Origin: Pseudorasbora parva
Lineage: Eukaryota > Chordata > Actinopteri > Cypriniformes > Gobionidae
Length of the DNA stretch: 64,000 nt
Direction: 5' to 3'
NCBI RefSeq assembly: GCF_024679245.1
Contig: NC_090178.1
Span: 3,679,853 to 3,743,852, forward strand
Shown: positions 22,019 to 33,880 of the stretch, in pieces
Layout: every line of letters begins with the position of its first letter
Numbering within the stretch: the stretch's first letter is position 1
Program-made: the position numbers and the translations under genes
The notes under the pieces: generated by a model
Database searches by the model: none
Seen by the model: only the letters and a program-made list of their open reading frames with translations
What the model was told of the DNA's origin: nothing

Positions 22019-22400
22019 AATGTTTTTGAAAGAAGTCTTTTCTGGTCATCAAGCCTGCATTTATTTCATTTAAAAAAACTAATATTGTAACATTTCAATT
22101 TTAAAACAGCCATTTTCTATGTGAATATATAGTAAAATGTTATTTATTCCTGTGATCAAAGCTGAATTTAAATCAATGAATGCTGAAAAAGTATCACAGG
22201 TTCCAAAAAAAATATTACTGTTTCCAACATTGATTTATAAATCCTCATATGAGAATGATTAGTGAAGGACACTGAAGACTGGAGTAATGATGATAAATTC
22301 AGCTTTGATCACAGGAATAAACTACATTTTAAAGTATATTAAAAATAGAAAACCATTATTTTAAATTGTAATTATATTATTTCACAATATATATATTTTT
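22019..22400. repeat. Dispersed cyprinid repeat copy
   Basis: Same family as 6121-6975: gatcaaagctgaattta, agaatgattagtgaagga and cactgaagactggagtaa are present, in an inverted arrangement around 22.2 kb. Confidence 0.65.
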
Positions 22401-22981
22401 TTTCTTCTGTATTTTGATCTTTAAAAAAGTGCATGTTTCATGTTGTGTATCTTTTGATTCAATCAGGCTTTTATGATGTGTATAGTATGATATAGCAAGA
22501 TCATCAAAACCAGTTTTATTCTGTTGTTCTGAGTCCCAAAAATATGCAAATTGGTACAGATGCACTCATAATATAATAATAATTCATGGCAAAATTAAGG
22601 TACAAGTGGCGGTCACTGGGGTGGTACCCATTTTTGTACCTCGAAGTAGAAAAAAGCAATGGTATAATTGCACTTTAAAGACCAGTTGTGTACCTTTAAA
22701 GGTAGTTATACATTTTGTTCTCCAAGGAACTGTACCTTTTTGAGAGAGAGAGAGATTGAAATTCTAATGCTTGTAATGTCAATGAAAAATCAATACAATC
22801 TTTATAACTTTAGCAGACTACTGACATGAAATGCATAAGAGCTAAATGACAGCTGCCGCTCTATATCTCCAAATGTCTTAATCTGTTGATATTTAAGAGT
22901 TTTACGATTTATCTGATTTATGATTTTATTTTTTATTTATCAAAGCTCTGTAATGTACATTAAATAACTATCCAAAACATG

Positions 22982-23110
22982 CACTCTAAAAAATGCTGTG
23001 TTAAAACAACCGACTCAAGCTGGGTTTTAAAATGGACAAAACCAGCGATTATATGTTTGTTAAAAAAACAACAACCATTTGGTCCATTTTCAACCCAACC
23101 TGGGTGTATA
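22982..23110. mobile_element. CACTCTAAAAA MITE, degraded copy
   Basis: It starts cactctaaaaaatgctg and contains inverted 'gtccattttcaacccaacct', as in the intact copy at 31379. The right terminus is lost. Confidence 0.55.
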
Positions 23111-23199
23111 ATGCAATGCAATGTAATTATGATTGTGAGATTAACAAATAAACCTTCATCAAAAGCCTGGTAGATCATATTTGATACTCGCATTTTTAC

Positions 23200-25234
23200 A
23201 TAAAATAAAAAAGATTACGCCATATGCACTTTTAAAGCACTAAAAATGTATTTGAGTAGCTTAAAGCAGGCTATAAACTATTCATGTGGCAGACAACAGT
23301 GCGTTTTGATGATGTTGATTCATTAGGCCTTTGAAATTTGAAACATTGGGTAAATACATTTGATGTCTGGACAAAATGTGAGATTACAACCTAAAAATCC
23401 CAAATAAAGAGTCAAAATGAGTGCTGTAGCCGGATTCAGTTATGAAGGCAAAAGTCACCGATGTTAAACCAGAGAAAAGCCACAGTGTGTTTATCCCCCC
23501 CTCACATTTCTGAATCTAAATCAGTGTATCTAGTGCTTAATAATTACAAAAATGAATTCATAAACAAGTATGTATAATAAAGTAGGCCTAACGTTACACA
23601 CCATTTCATCAGGTCTACTTCAAGTGCATCTTCAAAGAAAATCGCCTGTTTATCTGCGTCCTCTTTAACAGAACTAATTTAACTTGGACTGTGACCACAT
23701 ACTTTTCATTTAAAACTGAAGTTTGTCAGCGTTAAAGGTTTTCTCCTCACCTGCTCGTGCTCCTCCTCTCCAGCAGATGGCGGCAGGACGCTTCTCCAAT
23801 TGTAGTATCTCCTCGGGAAAAAAACTCAAACTTTACTCAGTTAAACGTGCTTTTAAAAGTTTCCCAATGTGAGTCTCTCTGGGCTTTTCCGAAGAGCTCC
23901 ACTGCCCTCCAGTCAGATTGAATCAGGGTAATTTGGTGGTCCAGGTGATGCAAATTACCCAGAGGCCATTGTGGTTTGTGTGAATCAAAATCAATATGCA
24001 TGCAAATTGGACATGGCCCAATTCATCTGGGTCGATCTGCACATTCAAGTAGCCAATCAACGGATTCTGAAAACACTGGGACAAAACAGGCTTCAGAATT
24101 AAAATCAAATAAATAAAAGTTTAAGTAGGCAAGCATATGAATGTGAATTAAAGGGTACTGGGGAGAGCGGGGAACAACCTACCGCTTTTGACTTTCTCAG
24201 TTCGTGTAAATAAATTCACTTGGGGTTCAGACTATTTATTTTTTCCCATATTCATTTCACACGTCTATTATAAGTATGTGGTTTTGTTTCATTAATACAG
24301 TGTATAACTTTTGGAAGAGAAGAATTGTGGGGTATAGTATAACATGACCACAGCTTAAAATGTTATCTAATGTAATCTAAAAAATATCCAAGACAAACTA
24401 AAATATTTTGTTAATAAAATACAATAATGGCTATTATTTATTTTTTTAATCATTAAAATATACAAATTTAGTTTGACAACAAACTAAATACAGATATACA
24501 GCATAGCGAAACATTATAATAATGAATAATTTCTGAAAATGGACTCCCAGTCATTATTGACCCTTTTCTCATGGTTTCTCAAAAGATTTCATAAAAGTAT
24601 AGTATATAATATCCTATTTCTAATAGGGGCTCATTGTGACAACATGCCCCGCCTGAGCAACTGTGATTAACTGCTGTCACATCTCAGCTGTTAAATAACA
24701 GACATAAGATTATACTAATATTTTAGTATTTTTAACTTATTTTAAATACACACAAAAACAGAGATGAAAAATTAACTTAAGAAATGTATACTTTTATTAT
24801 GGTTAAATAAATATTCAGTGATATCTTCCAAAGGTTTTTTTTTTATTCTTGGCACAATGTATTCTCTAAATAATGTTGATGTGGCAACTAGTAAATACAC
24901 GAAGTTTGGTCATCCTTACGCGAGTGGAAAGTGTTAAACCATGTGTTATAATCTTGCGTTAGGTTGTGCTTCGCACTCCCCTAACACACACAGTTTCTGC
25001 CTGTCTCGTATTAATCTTGAGTCCCTATCTGTTGTATCCTTCATATCTCAGAAGAGTCTTTAGTTTTATCAGATTTATCAAAGACAGACACACACTGTAC
25101 CGATTCTTTCTGAAAACAGCCTAGCTCCTGGAGGCATGCATTGGGGGGAAGCTATAGAGTCACACGTTTGATGCAGTTTCACTCTCCGCCTGCGGTTTCC
25201 ACTCATGACAAACAAACACACACACACACACACA

Positions 25235-25282
<48 letters not shown>

Positions 25283-26278
25283 CACTTCTTTAGTTACATT
25301 GTTGATCTCATGTCTAAAAACACAACGCCTATGCCGCCAACAGCTCAGATCATTGATGGACACGATCTTGCTCTCGCTCTGGGTGATGCGTGTGTGTGTG
25401 TGTGTGCGCTCATCCGGGAATAAGTGCCCATACAAGGAATTCCACCCTTTATGACATCATACATGGCCATACTCAGCAAAAAAAAACCTTGTATTTGGCA
25501 CAGAAATACATCCAAAAAAAAAATGTGTCCGTGTCACAGGTTAACCTGTTGACCATATAAAGTTGGACTTGCAAACATTCACCCATTTCACTTGTACCAT
25601 GCATTGCCGGCAATATTTACATCTGTGTACACATTAGGAAGGTGTTATGGAGTTTTTGTTTTGTTCAGTCTAAAATTTGTTTCTGCTGTGTTTTGTTCTA
25701 GTTTTCAATTTGTATAGTTTCTTAAGTTTTTCATTATGCATCTACATAACAAAATGCCAGAACACAATAACTCATGTTATAATTACCTTTTATTTACCCT
25801 ACAATATTTTTACAAACCCTGTTGCAGTTAAACTTCCCGGTTCACCAGTACAATCAAACCTTTTGTTTAGGTCAAACTGTCTTTTAAAGCTGCAGCCACA
25901 TCACTTCCTGTGGAAGCTACCATTTTGGTGTGATGTCAGAGGGGTAGGATTTGGGAATAGATGTTTTGCCCTTTAATTGGATGTTAAACTCCTTAATGGC
26001 TGCTTCCAATATTTTTGCACCTTCCAATAAAACACCCTTTTTGGATTTCGCAACTTTTTGTACAGCACGTCATTTCCTTTTCCACTCCAACTGGTTGGCC
26101 TCCCTACAGTCCGTGTTTACCTTTAGTCTGTTTCGAGGAATGAAACATCATGCTTCTTGCGTTTTCTCACAAATGTACGACTGTGTAATGTCTTGTGAAC
26201 TATTTCATAAACATTTGACAAATCTAGCATTAACTTTAATAGATAAATGAATGAGGCACAAGAGGACTATCAGCTCCA
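23200..26278. other. Intergenic, no gene recognised
   Basis: No splice-consistent coding sequence was found. There is a repeat-like start cactggggag-type sequence near 24155 (actggggagagcggggaaca) and a CA/CG microsatellite at 25.2 kb. The open frames at 25.07-25.43 kb are made by that microsatellite. Confidence 0.6.
25214..25283. repeat. Compound (CA)n(CACG)n microsatellite
   Basis: A CA run passes into about a dozen CACG units, then back to CA. A short GT run follows at 25388-25406. Confidence 0.95.
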
Positions 26279-26675
26279 CACTGTAAAAAAAAAAATGTTG
26301 TTTTTTGTTGGTTTAACTTAAAAAAGTAAGTAGCCTGGTTGCCTTCAAATTTTGAGTTTATTGAAATTAAAAATTTGAGTTGATACAATGAAGGAAATTT
26401 GTTTAATAAATAGAAACTCAAAATATTATTGTATCTGAACCACATAAAAAATGTGATAAATCATGAAAATAGCACTATTTGGCATGTTTCACTGCGTCAT
26501 CAGAAATAAAACACACACAATTACCCAATATGCTTACAAAATCTTTTAATAATATTTTAATAAAGGTTGTCGAATCTCAAAAAATATTCATTGTATTAAC
26601 TCAAAATTTAATTTCAATGAACACAAAATTTTAAGGCAACCAGGTAACTTTTTTTCTTAATAATTTTTTACAGTG
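26279..26675. mobile_element. CACTGTAAAA MITE, copy 1
   Basis: The ends cactgtaaaaaa and ttttttacagtg are inverted, and the inner 'cctggttgcctt' / 'aaggcaaccagg' are inverted too. It is nearly identical in plan and sequence to 47930-48322. Confidence 0.82.
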
Positions 26676-27349
26676 CATGAATTGATGAAAATTTTCCAAA
26701 AGAGCAATACTTGACATCTAGTGATCATCGTTTGTTTGTTTTGGGTTTTGTGTGTTTTTTTAGAAGAAATGCTGCTATTTTCTAAACTAATAACAGATGG
26801 AATTGTGGGACATGTTTTGTCCCGGGTCTCAAGAATCAGCAATAGTAGAGGCGGTGCTCCTGGAGCTAATTTATTGTTCCTGTGAACGTTTGGACATTGA
26901 AACAACAAGGTGACATTGTGGACATCCGAGTTGTTTTCTGTCCGGATATGCATCTCCTGTCGTGCTTGTCACCCGCAGCCCTGAGATGACACCGCGCTGA
27001 CAGTCCTATTAAGATGATAACTCTGCCTGCTGCATATATTACTGTCACTCCTCTCACCATTTCATCCGCTTTGGATGAAAAGAACCAGGTGATTGTGTCA
27101 AACAGGCCTCGTCTCAGAGAGGGTATCAGATATACCTGTAGGACCCGTGACTAAGTCTCACACCGGGATGCACACACAGAGGTGAAGGAAGGCCCTGTTT
27201 GAGGATGGCCACCAGTCCTTGTCTGAAATAGTGATAGGAATAACAACACATTTCCAAAAGATGCCTTTATTTCATTGAAAAGAGAGAAAATGTTTTCCAT
27301 TATAGTTGATATCGTTCGTGTTTCTTCCTGGCAGGGTTGATATTATTAA

Positions 27350-28090
27350 CCTCTTAAGATCTGGGACCATTTTTGGGGGATTTCCGAACTGGATTTCCCC
27401 TACCTAAACTGAAAAGCTTCTCACATAAGCCCCTTTCACACTGCACGTCGGACCCGCAATATTCCCGGAGCATTGCCGGGTCACCTTCTGTGTGAAAGCA
27501 ACCACGTCCCGGAATGGATTACCGAATTGAACCCGGGCCGGGGACCTAGTAACATTGCGGGGTTCGACCCGGGACGAGCGCTGTGTGAACAAAAGCCAAA
27601 ACTAATGCCGCAACGTGAACGTAGTTATCGTGCGATAGAGCTTGTTTTTTTCAATAACACAACCCTGTAGTGCCAGAAGAGCTCGTCAGTGTTTTAAACG
27701 CAGAGAGTGTTCGTATACAAAAGAAACTAAAATTAAACAAGCAGAAATGAGCGCAAACTGGACACAAGTCGAGACCACGGAGCTCCTTACTATCCGCGCT
27801 GAATCTGAGATCGCTCGCCATTATACGTCACATCAGGATGTCACGTGTCAACTCGACCCGGGACCGTTACGGTTGTGTGTGAAAGCGCACATATTACGGT
27901 ATTTCACTGGCAGTGTGAATGGACCAAATCTAGCATCCCGGGAACAAATGCCGGGTCGCATTATCCGTGTATTTGCCGGAATCACAGTGTGAAAGGTGCT
28001 CAAAATACACTATTTTGGTGTCAATTTACAGGAAACCTTTTGGATTTACATAAAACACTACTACACGTGATGAACCCTAAAACCTAGAGC
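27350..28090. repeat. Dispersed element family, copy 2, split by an inserted TIR element
   Basis: The left part (gatttccgaactggatttcc, gaaaagcttctcaca) and the right part (tggtgtcaatttacaggaaa) correspond to continuous sequence in the related copies at 3.4-3.8 and 28.68-29.11 kb. The 27.43-28.0 kb insertion separates them. Confidence 0.6.
27431..27997. mobile_element. TIR element (CCTTTCACACTG ends)
   Basis: The left cctttcacactgcacgtcgg and right cagtgtgaaagg ends are inverted. The interior is rich in cccggg-type motifs repeated in both orientations. It resembles the Harbinger-like elements at 29656 and 43614 in its end sequence. The target duplication was not resolved. Confidence 0.65.
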
Positions 28091-28679
28091 TTAAGGGTCG
28101 TTACACGACCGTTGTGTTAGTTATATCCACGTTCTCACCTGACTTAGTATGTCGGGTTGAATGGGTCACATCGTGTTTAGACATGTTTATACTTTATTCA
28201 ATACGTGTTTTACTCTGTGGCTGAGTAATATATGAGGTGGTCTTAAATATAATTATTTGGACCGCTATTGATGCTTTAAAGTAGATTATAGACAACAGTA
28301 AGTTCTATCTATGTTATTGGTCACTTAATGCATGGTAGAAAATCTGAGAAGTGTTTGAATACTTTCTCTCTGCCTACATTTCGCAGTTTAAGAGATATAG
28401 TCATCTTCTGACTACTGCTTATTTTATGTTAGAATGTGTATTAGTGCTTAAGGAGGAATGAGTGTATATATATGTTTCCTTTATTCATTTGTATTCATTC
28501 TCTCTTTATAGAAACCACACTCGAAATTACAAAAAACAAAACAACCCTAACAAAAGTTGCTTCTTCTTCTTTTTTTTGGCTTCAGTTTCAGTTTCATCTA
28601 AAGTCTCTATACAGTGATATAAATGCAATATCTCAGTGTCACAAAATTATTTTTTACCGCCTATAGTGTAAACAGCCAA

Positions 28680-29110
28680 AACTGTCAGCAGGGTGCTAGA
28701 GCACACAGGGCTATACTTTCACAAATTAATTTATAACAAACAAACAAAAAACAGCTCTTTTTGGGGAGTCCTTACTGCTCAGACATATACTCGCATATTA
28801 TCACTTTCAATAGTTTTATGTAACTTCAAAGGGCTTCCTGTAAAATGACACTTTTACATTTCAATGTAAAATGAAAATTGTGTATTTAGACCACTGTAGG
28901 GAAGCTTTTCTATTTGTGTAGGCCAAGCCCAGGTGGAAATGGTCCCAGAGTAATTTGGTGTAAAACACATGCCAAAGTGATGCCTATCCGATGCATGATG
29001 CATTCTAAATGTACCAAATGAAGTCAGAGCTCCTCCACAGACATTTAAAATTGAATGTATATACTTGATGACTTCATTCTGGATCCTGATCAGGGTCCTA
29101 GGAGTTAATT
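28680..29110. repeat. Dispersed element family, copy 3
   Basis: Inverted relative to 3381-3800: it shares 'cttcctgtaaaatgaca', 'gaagcttttctatttgtgta' and 'atttaaaattgaatgtata'-type blocks. Confidence 0.55.
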
Positions 29111-29449
29111 CAACTACTGAAATTATCATTTTTTTAATTGAAATTAATCTGGAATTAAATAAAATATAAATATTATATGAAACATTTTAATTACAAACGA
29201 TGCCTTTGCAACTAACTGAAATTAGTTGAAGCATTAAAATTGATAACTGGATATAAAAAAGTAAATTCAACCTAATTAGTAAATAATAATTACAAAAGCA
29301 CATAAAAAAATGACAAAAAAGTCAGTTTTACAAGGTCTGTTGCACTTTCTGAATTAAGTCAAGATTCATTTCAAAATGGAACGGCAAGGTGCACGAAATC
29401 AGAACTGATATTGTGAAAATGGGAAAGTCCCTCGCAAACCAATTATCTG

Positions 29450-29648
29450 CACTCTAAAAAAATTGGGTAAAAAACAACCCAATGTTGGGTCAAATGTGGA
29501 CTAACCCAGCTATTGGGTTGTTTTAACGCAGCGATTGGGTTGTCTTGAGCAAATAGTTAACCCAACCACGGGATTAAAACAACCCAATTGCAGGGTTAAA
29601 ACAACCCAATTGCTGGGTTAGTCCATATTTGACCCAACATTGGGTTTA
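29450..29648. mobile_element. CACTCTAAAAA MITE copy, right end displaced
   Basis: It starts cactctaaaaaaattgggta and is an inverted repeat of 'caacccaat.gttgggtcaaat' around 29.55 kb, matching 48999-49173. The expected right terminus is absent where the 29656 element begins, so the latter inserted near its end. Confidence 0.65.
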
Positions 29649-29655
29649 TTTGTAA

Positions 29656-31324
29656 AGGCCCTTTCACACCGGACGCGTAACGGAAAAGCGAAACGAATAA
29701 GCGAATATTTCGCATCCAAACCATTCACATCAGCAGTGACACGAATTTGCGAAGTGCTCCAAAACATTCGCTGCGTCAGCTGAGAAAACACGGGCACTTC
29801 ATCATTCAGAGAAGACAAGCTTTTCATTTCATTTAAAGGACCGAGAAGAAGGTTTTGGGTGCTCCCAGTCAACAGAGAGTCTGAAGAGGAGGATGCTAAT
29901 CTTGAACAGGAGCTAAAACTTTATCATGGCCAGTTCTGCACTTACTTTCTAAAGTCTGTGGGACAATTTGAGGATCTCATCCCGAGACAACAGCGCATCT
30001 GACGAGACAAATCGCGCACTTCAGTAGCAGATGTTTCCAGTCGAGTCACAATGTGAACATTTCAGTGCCACAGACGTACTGAAGGCAACACATCCACTTT
30101 CCATAATCGCGGACACAATGGTTAGAAAAAAATCAACAATTTATAAAAGGTTAAGTTATTGCTCTCTGTAGCATACTGTGGGCAAACACAGCTGCAGCTG
30201 TACAGTTTACAGCTGTAATCTCATGAGAAATGCCATACCTGGCAAAGGTTAAGGGGTGGGGGGGGGGAATGCTGTTTCATGCATACTGAGCTTTTTACAC
30301 TGTTAAAGACTTGGATTCCCATCCTAAACATAGACAAAGTTTCAAAAACTAATGTTGGACGTTTGATGGAGTATTTCTGTGTCAAAAATACTCCTTCCGG
30401 TTTCTCACAAGTTTCGGAGAGTTTTTTTCGAGTATGGGTCGGCTTGACGTCAACAGAGCGGAAGGTCCTTGTATGGGCCGTACGGGCTCTTCTCCCGGTA
30501 GGGTGCGCGCGCGCGTGACTAGAGCGAGAGAGGAAATGCACGCCCGGAAACACTCGCTCAGGTGCAGATCCAGTCGTCAGTGAACACTTCTGTCGCGCCG
30601 CGCTCCACTTTATTCCTATGGGTGACGTCGAGCGACTTCAACGCTTCAGCACAGCATTCCGGGAAGGCAGCGCTGCATTTGAACCGATTTGAACTCAGAA
30701 ATGATGGGAAGCTTCACAACATCGCTTCAGTCGCGTCTCAAAAGTGGATCTCCACGGTCACTGCTGTCAAGACTTCACCAAATCATACCAAAGAAGTGTG
30801 TTTTTGACGGAGCGGTCCTGCTGCTGCTGTTTCTCCTGTTCAATTTATTTCAGCCTCCGGATCTGATTCTGGATCACTATCTGTATTAGCTGAATCTGAT
30901 CGATAGCCATTGGCTTCTCCACGCTTGAGGACGTCACCACTTTGTTCGCGATCGTCATTCTTTAGCTCCGCCCACACGATACGCCTCCAGCCGCTCGTTT
31001 TTTTTCTGGAAAGACTCGGTACAGCCCATATTTCTTTTATAAATATAATAAAACTAAAGACTTTTCGGAGATATGAAGGATGCAATACTACTCTATAGGT
31101 ACTCAAGATTGATTGACTGAAACTGAGTGTTTCACCCCCCCTTTAATGTTGAATGAATAGCTTGTGACATCAACTGGACATTTCATCACCTTTGTTTCCT
31201 TGTATGTGATTGGTTGAAGCCGTTTTTTGTCGCTGGAAGCACTCATTACACAAACAGCTGATCAAAAAATAAAACCATAATGCGAATTATTCACACGTCA
31301 AAATCGCGTCGTGTGAAAGGGCCT
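29656..31324. mobile_element. PIF/Harbinger-like element with TAA duplication, hosting a nested TTAA element
   Basis: The ends aggccctttcacaccggacg and gtcgtgtgaaagggcct are inverted, with TAA on both sides (29653-29655, 31325-31327). A three-base TWA duplication is the PIF/Harbinger signature. About half of its length is the nested TTAA element 30253-31142. No transposase is intact. Confidence 0.8.
30253..31142 (+). mobile_element. TTAA-target element with G-run ends, copy 1 (internally deleted)
   Basis: TTAA flanks both ends (30249-30252, 31143-31146). The left terminus is a G run leading to aatgctgtttcatgcatact; the right is actgagtgtttcaccccccc. It aligns with 53949-55315 but lacks about 0.5 kb after 'gtgtttttgacggagc'. 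The TTAA target and G-rich ends are compatible with Kolobok/piggyBac-type elements. Confidence 0.85.
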
Positions 31325-31378
31325 TAATAATAAACTTACAAATAATTGTATGTTCTTGTTGAACAATTCTGTGTGTTA

Positions 31379-31549
31379 CACTCTAAAAAGTGCTGGGTTA
31401 AAAACAACCCAAGTTGGGTTGGAAATGGACAAACTCAGAAATTGGGTTGTTTGAACCCCGTGAATGGAACCATTCAAACAACCCAATTGCTGGGTTTGTC
31501 CATTTCCAACCCAACTTGGGTTGTTTTTAACCCAGCACTTTTTAGAGTG
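31379..31549. mobile_element. Palindromic MITE (CACTCTAAAAAG) with TA duplication
   Basis: The left arm (31379 on) and right arm (to 31549) are almost perfect inverted copies for about 75 bases with a short centre; TA is duplicated at both flanks. Blocks: tgctgggttaaaaacaaccc and its inverse. No coding capacity. Confidence 0.9.
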
Positions 31550-31559
31550 TACTCTGAAG

Positions 31560-32957
31560 AAAAGTTGTAATTCTTTATCAAAATGTAATGATGTACTCTA
31601 CCCCTTTTTTGGCTGAAGTCACCAAGCCCTCTTACCTTTCCAAACTTCTCCCAAACAACTACTCGACTGCATTCTGGAACGTAACACAATTTTTCACCAT
31701 CCAGGCTTTTCCTAATGAATCCGAATTTCGATGTAAAATGTGTTGCAGCTGTTAAAAAACAGAGCACAGGACTGAAACAACCTTTAATAAGATGACATGT
31801 CATGTAATAATGCATGCATTTGTCAATTTTCACATTTCCCAAAATAGGTCCTGATCTGCTTGGAAACAGCCGTCCTCTGAACCAAAGGCGCTGTTGCTGT
31901 CATGCATAAAGCCCTAGCAACCGTTGCCCTGTAATACTGCAGACAGCGTGAATAACTCACGTCACGCCTGTAAAAACACACTTTATCTCCTATGCTGGAA
32001 ACATCTGAAGAGATTTGGGCTTTTCTTTCCGAGACCCTAGAGATGTCCTCCTAACGATCGATTTTATGTTTTTTTCCCACCCTCCATATTCCTTAATCCA
32101 CCCTTAAGGCAAACATTATAAAGTTTTTATGGAAAACATTAAGAAGCTGAGGTTTTTCCCCCCACTGAAGGCCTTAAAGGAATAGCTCACCCTCAATGCC
32201 ATATACTTTTTCAGTGAAACACAAAAGCACTGGTTTGGAACGACACAAAGGTGAGAGAATTTGGAGTGAACCATACCTTAAGTGCTCTGCATTTGGGTTA
32301 TTTAGCAAATGCATTTTAGATGACCTTCCCTCCTTTTCAAAGAAACGCTCTGGTTTAATGACACTGAAAGCTGGCGGTGAGAAGTCTGGAGGTTAACGAT
32401 TGCTAAACAGAACGAGGTATAATTTCTGTCACGGCTGTAGTGCTGTAGCCGCAGGCGGCAGTAAACCCTCACTGTAATGTGCAGTTCCTCTTAACTTTAG
32501 GACAGCTTTTATTGTATGTGATCTTATGATCTGCTCCGTATGACTCTTAAGGGTGTGCTGTATACGAGTGATCATGCATAATGCATCCAGACCAGAAAGA
32601 ATATTACAATAGGTATGTGCAAATGAACATTAATACAATTATCTGCAAATGGCTCCATTTTTTTAATGTGTTCTGAGTGGTTGCCAGGTCATTGCTATTT
32701 TATGTAGAATCTTGATTTTTTGAGTTTTTTTTTTTTTTGTACAGAAGTTGGTTGGCAGTATATGTTCTCTTCAAAATGGTTGTCATTTTTCTTCATCGAT
32801 TGTTCAAGGGATTCATTTTTTTTCCCTGCATTGTTTCATTCCGTTTCATTTTCATACATGGCTCCATTTTGGAACAAAATGGCAACCATCTTCTATTTTT
32901 GAATTCATTTGGAATTAATTAATTAATTCCATAACTAACCAGAAATAGCCTATCACC
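31560..32957. other. Intergenic, no gene recognised
   Basis: No conserved coding block was seen. The frame at 31474-31842 overlaps the palindromic MITE, and a frame at 32720-32902 is T-rich. Repeats of 'tccattttggaac' type occur near 32.8 kb. Confidence 0.55.
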
Positions 32958-33810
32958 CTAAAGCCTTGTTCACACTGCCCGATTTTTCCCCCGTTTTTGA
33001 CTCGCCGACGACATTTGTGAAATCGCCGACAAATGCCCGAGATCATCGGCAAATCGGTGCTCGTGCACGCGAGTGACAATCACGCAGTGTGAATGATCAA
33101 AGATTGGATTATAGACAATCGCAGACGAGCCGCCGACGAGATATTTGGCAAAATATCTGGACCTGTCGGCGATTCATAATCCTGCTGTGTGAACTGCGTT
33201 CTGACTGAAAAATACATCGGCGATGACCGACAGCCAAAGAGAGAGTGAGTTACAGGGCAGCAGGAGGTTCAGGGAGGAGTTATAAAGCAGAATATCAGTA
33301 TTTTAATAGATATATTTACAATTCTATCAAACAGAAACAAAGGCCAAACATTTGCACGTCCAGCCGTAGCAGCAGCACATTAGTTTATTTACCTCAAACT
33401 GTCTTTGCAGAACACAGTCCCGGCTCCCTCTGTCTCTCCAACAATTTCTTCCGCCTTTTTTCTTTTTCTCCAAAAATCAGCGCACATACAATTTGAAGCA
33501 AACTTTGTGCAGTTTATCATTTTTAATAACAATTCCAAGTCTTGTGCGAGAACTCCGGTCTGACGCACGTGTGATCTCGCGTTGTTTAATCGGCACATTG
33601 CAGTTGTGAAATGTAGTTTGCGCACTGGAGAGAGAGAGTTGTCGGCGATTCTTCCTCTTGTTCAGTCATGCAGTGTGAACTCCTCTGTCGTCAAACCATC
33701 GGTCAGTGTGAACACAGCAGTGACTGAATGATACCGCAGATAGTCATACAGTGTGAAAAGAGCAGTGACCCGACGAGTTTGAAAATCATGCAGTCTGAAC
33801 TAGGCTTTAG
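32958..33810. mobile_element. TIR element (CTAAAGCC ends)
   Basis: The left ctaaagccttgttcacactg and right cagtctgaactaggctttag ends are inverted. The interior repeats 'gtcggcga' motifs in both orientations and 'cagtgtgaa'. It resembles the family of elements with TTCACAC ends. The target duplication is unclear. Confidence 0.7.
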
Positions 33811-33880
33811 TAGAAGATGGTTAGCAGTATATATTCTATTTTGAATGATTGGTTCTCGTTTTTATTCATTGATTGTTTAA

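Noticed and set aside
25078..25435. Frames with RAC and HTHAR repeats
   Set aside because: Translation of the CA/CACG microsatellite at 25.2 kb.
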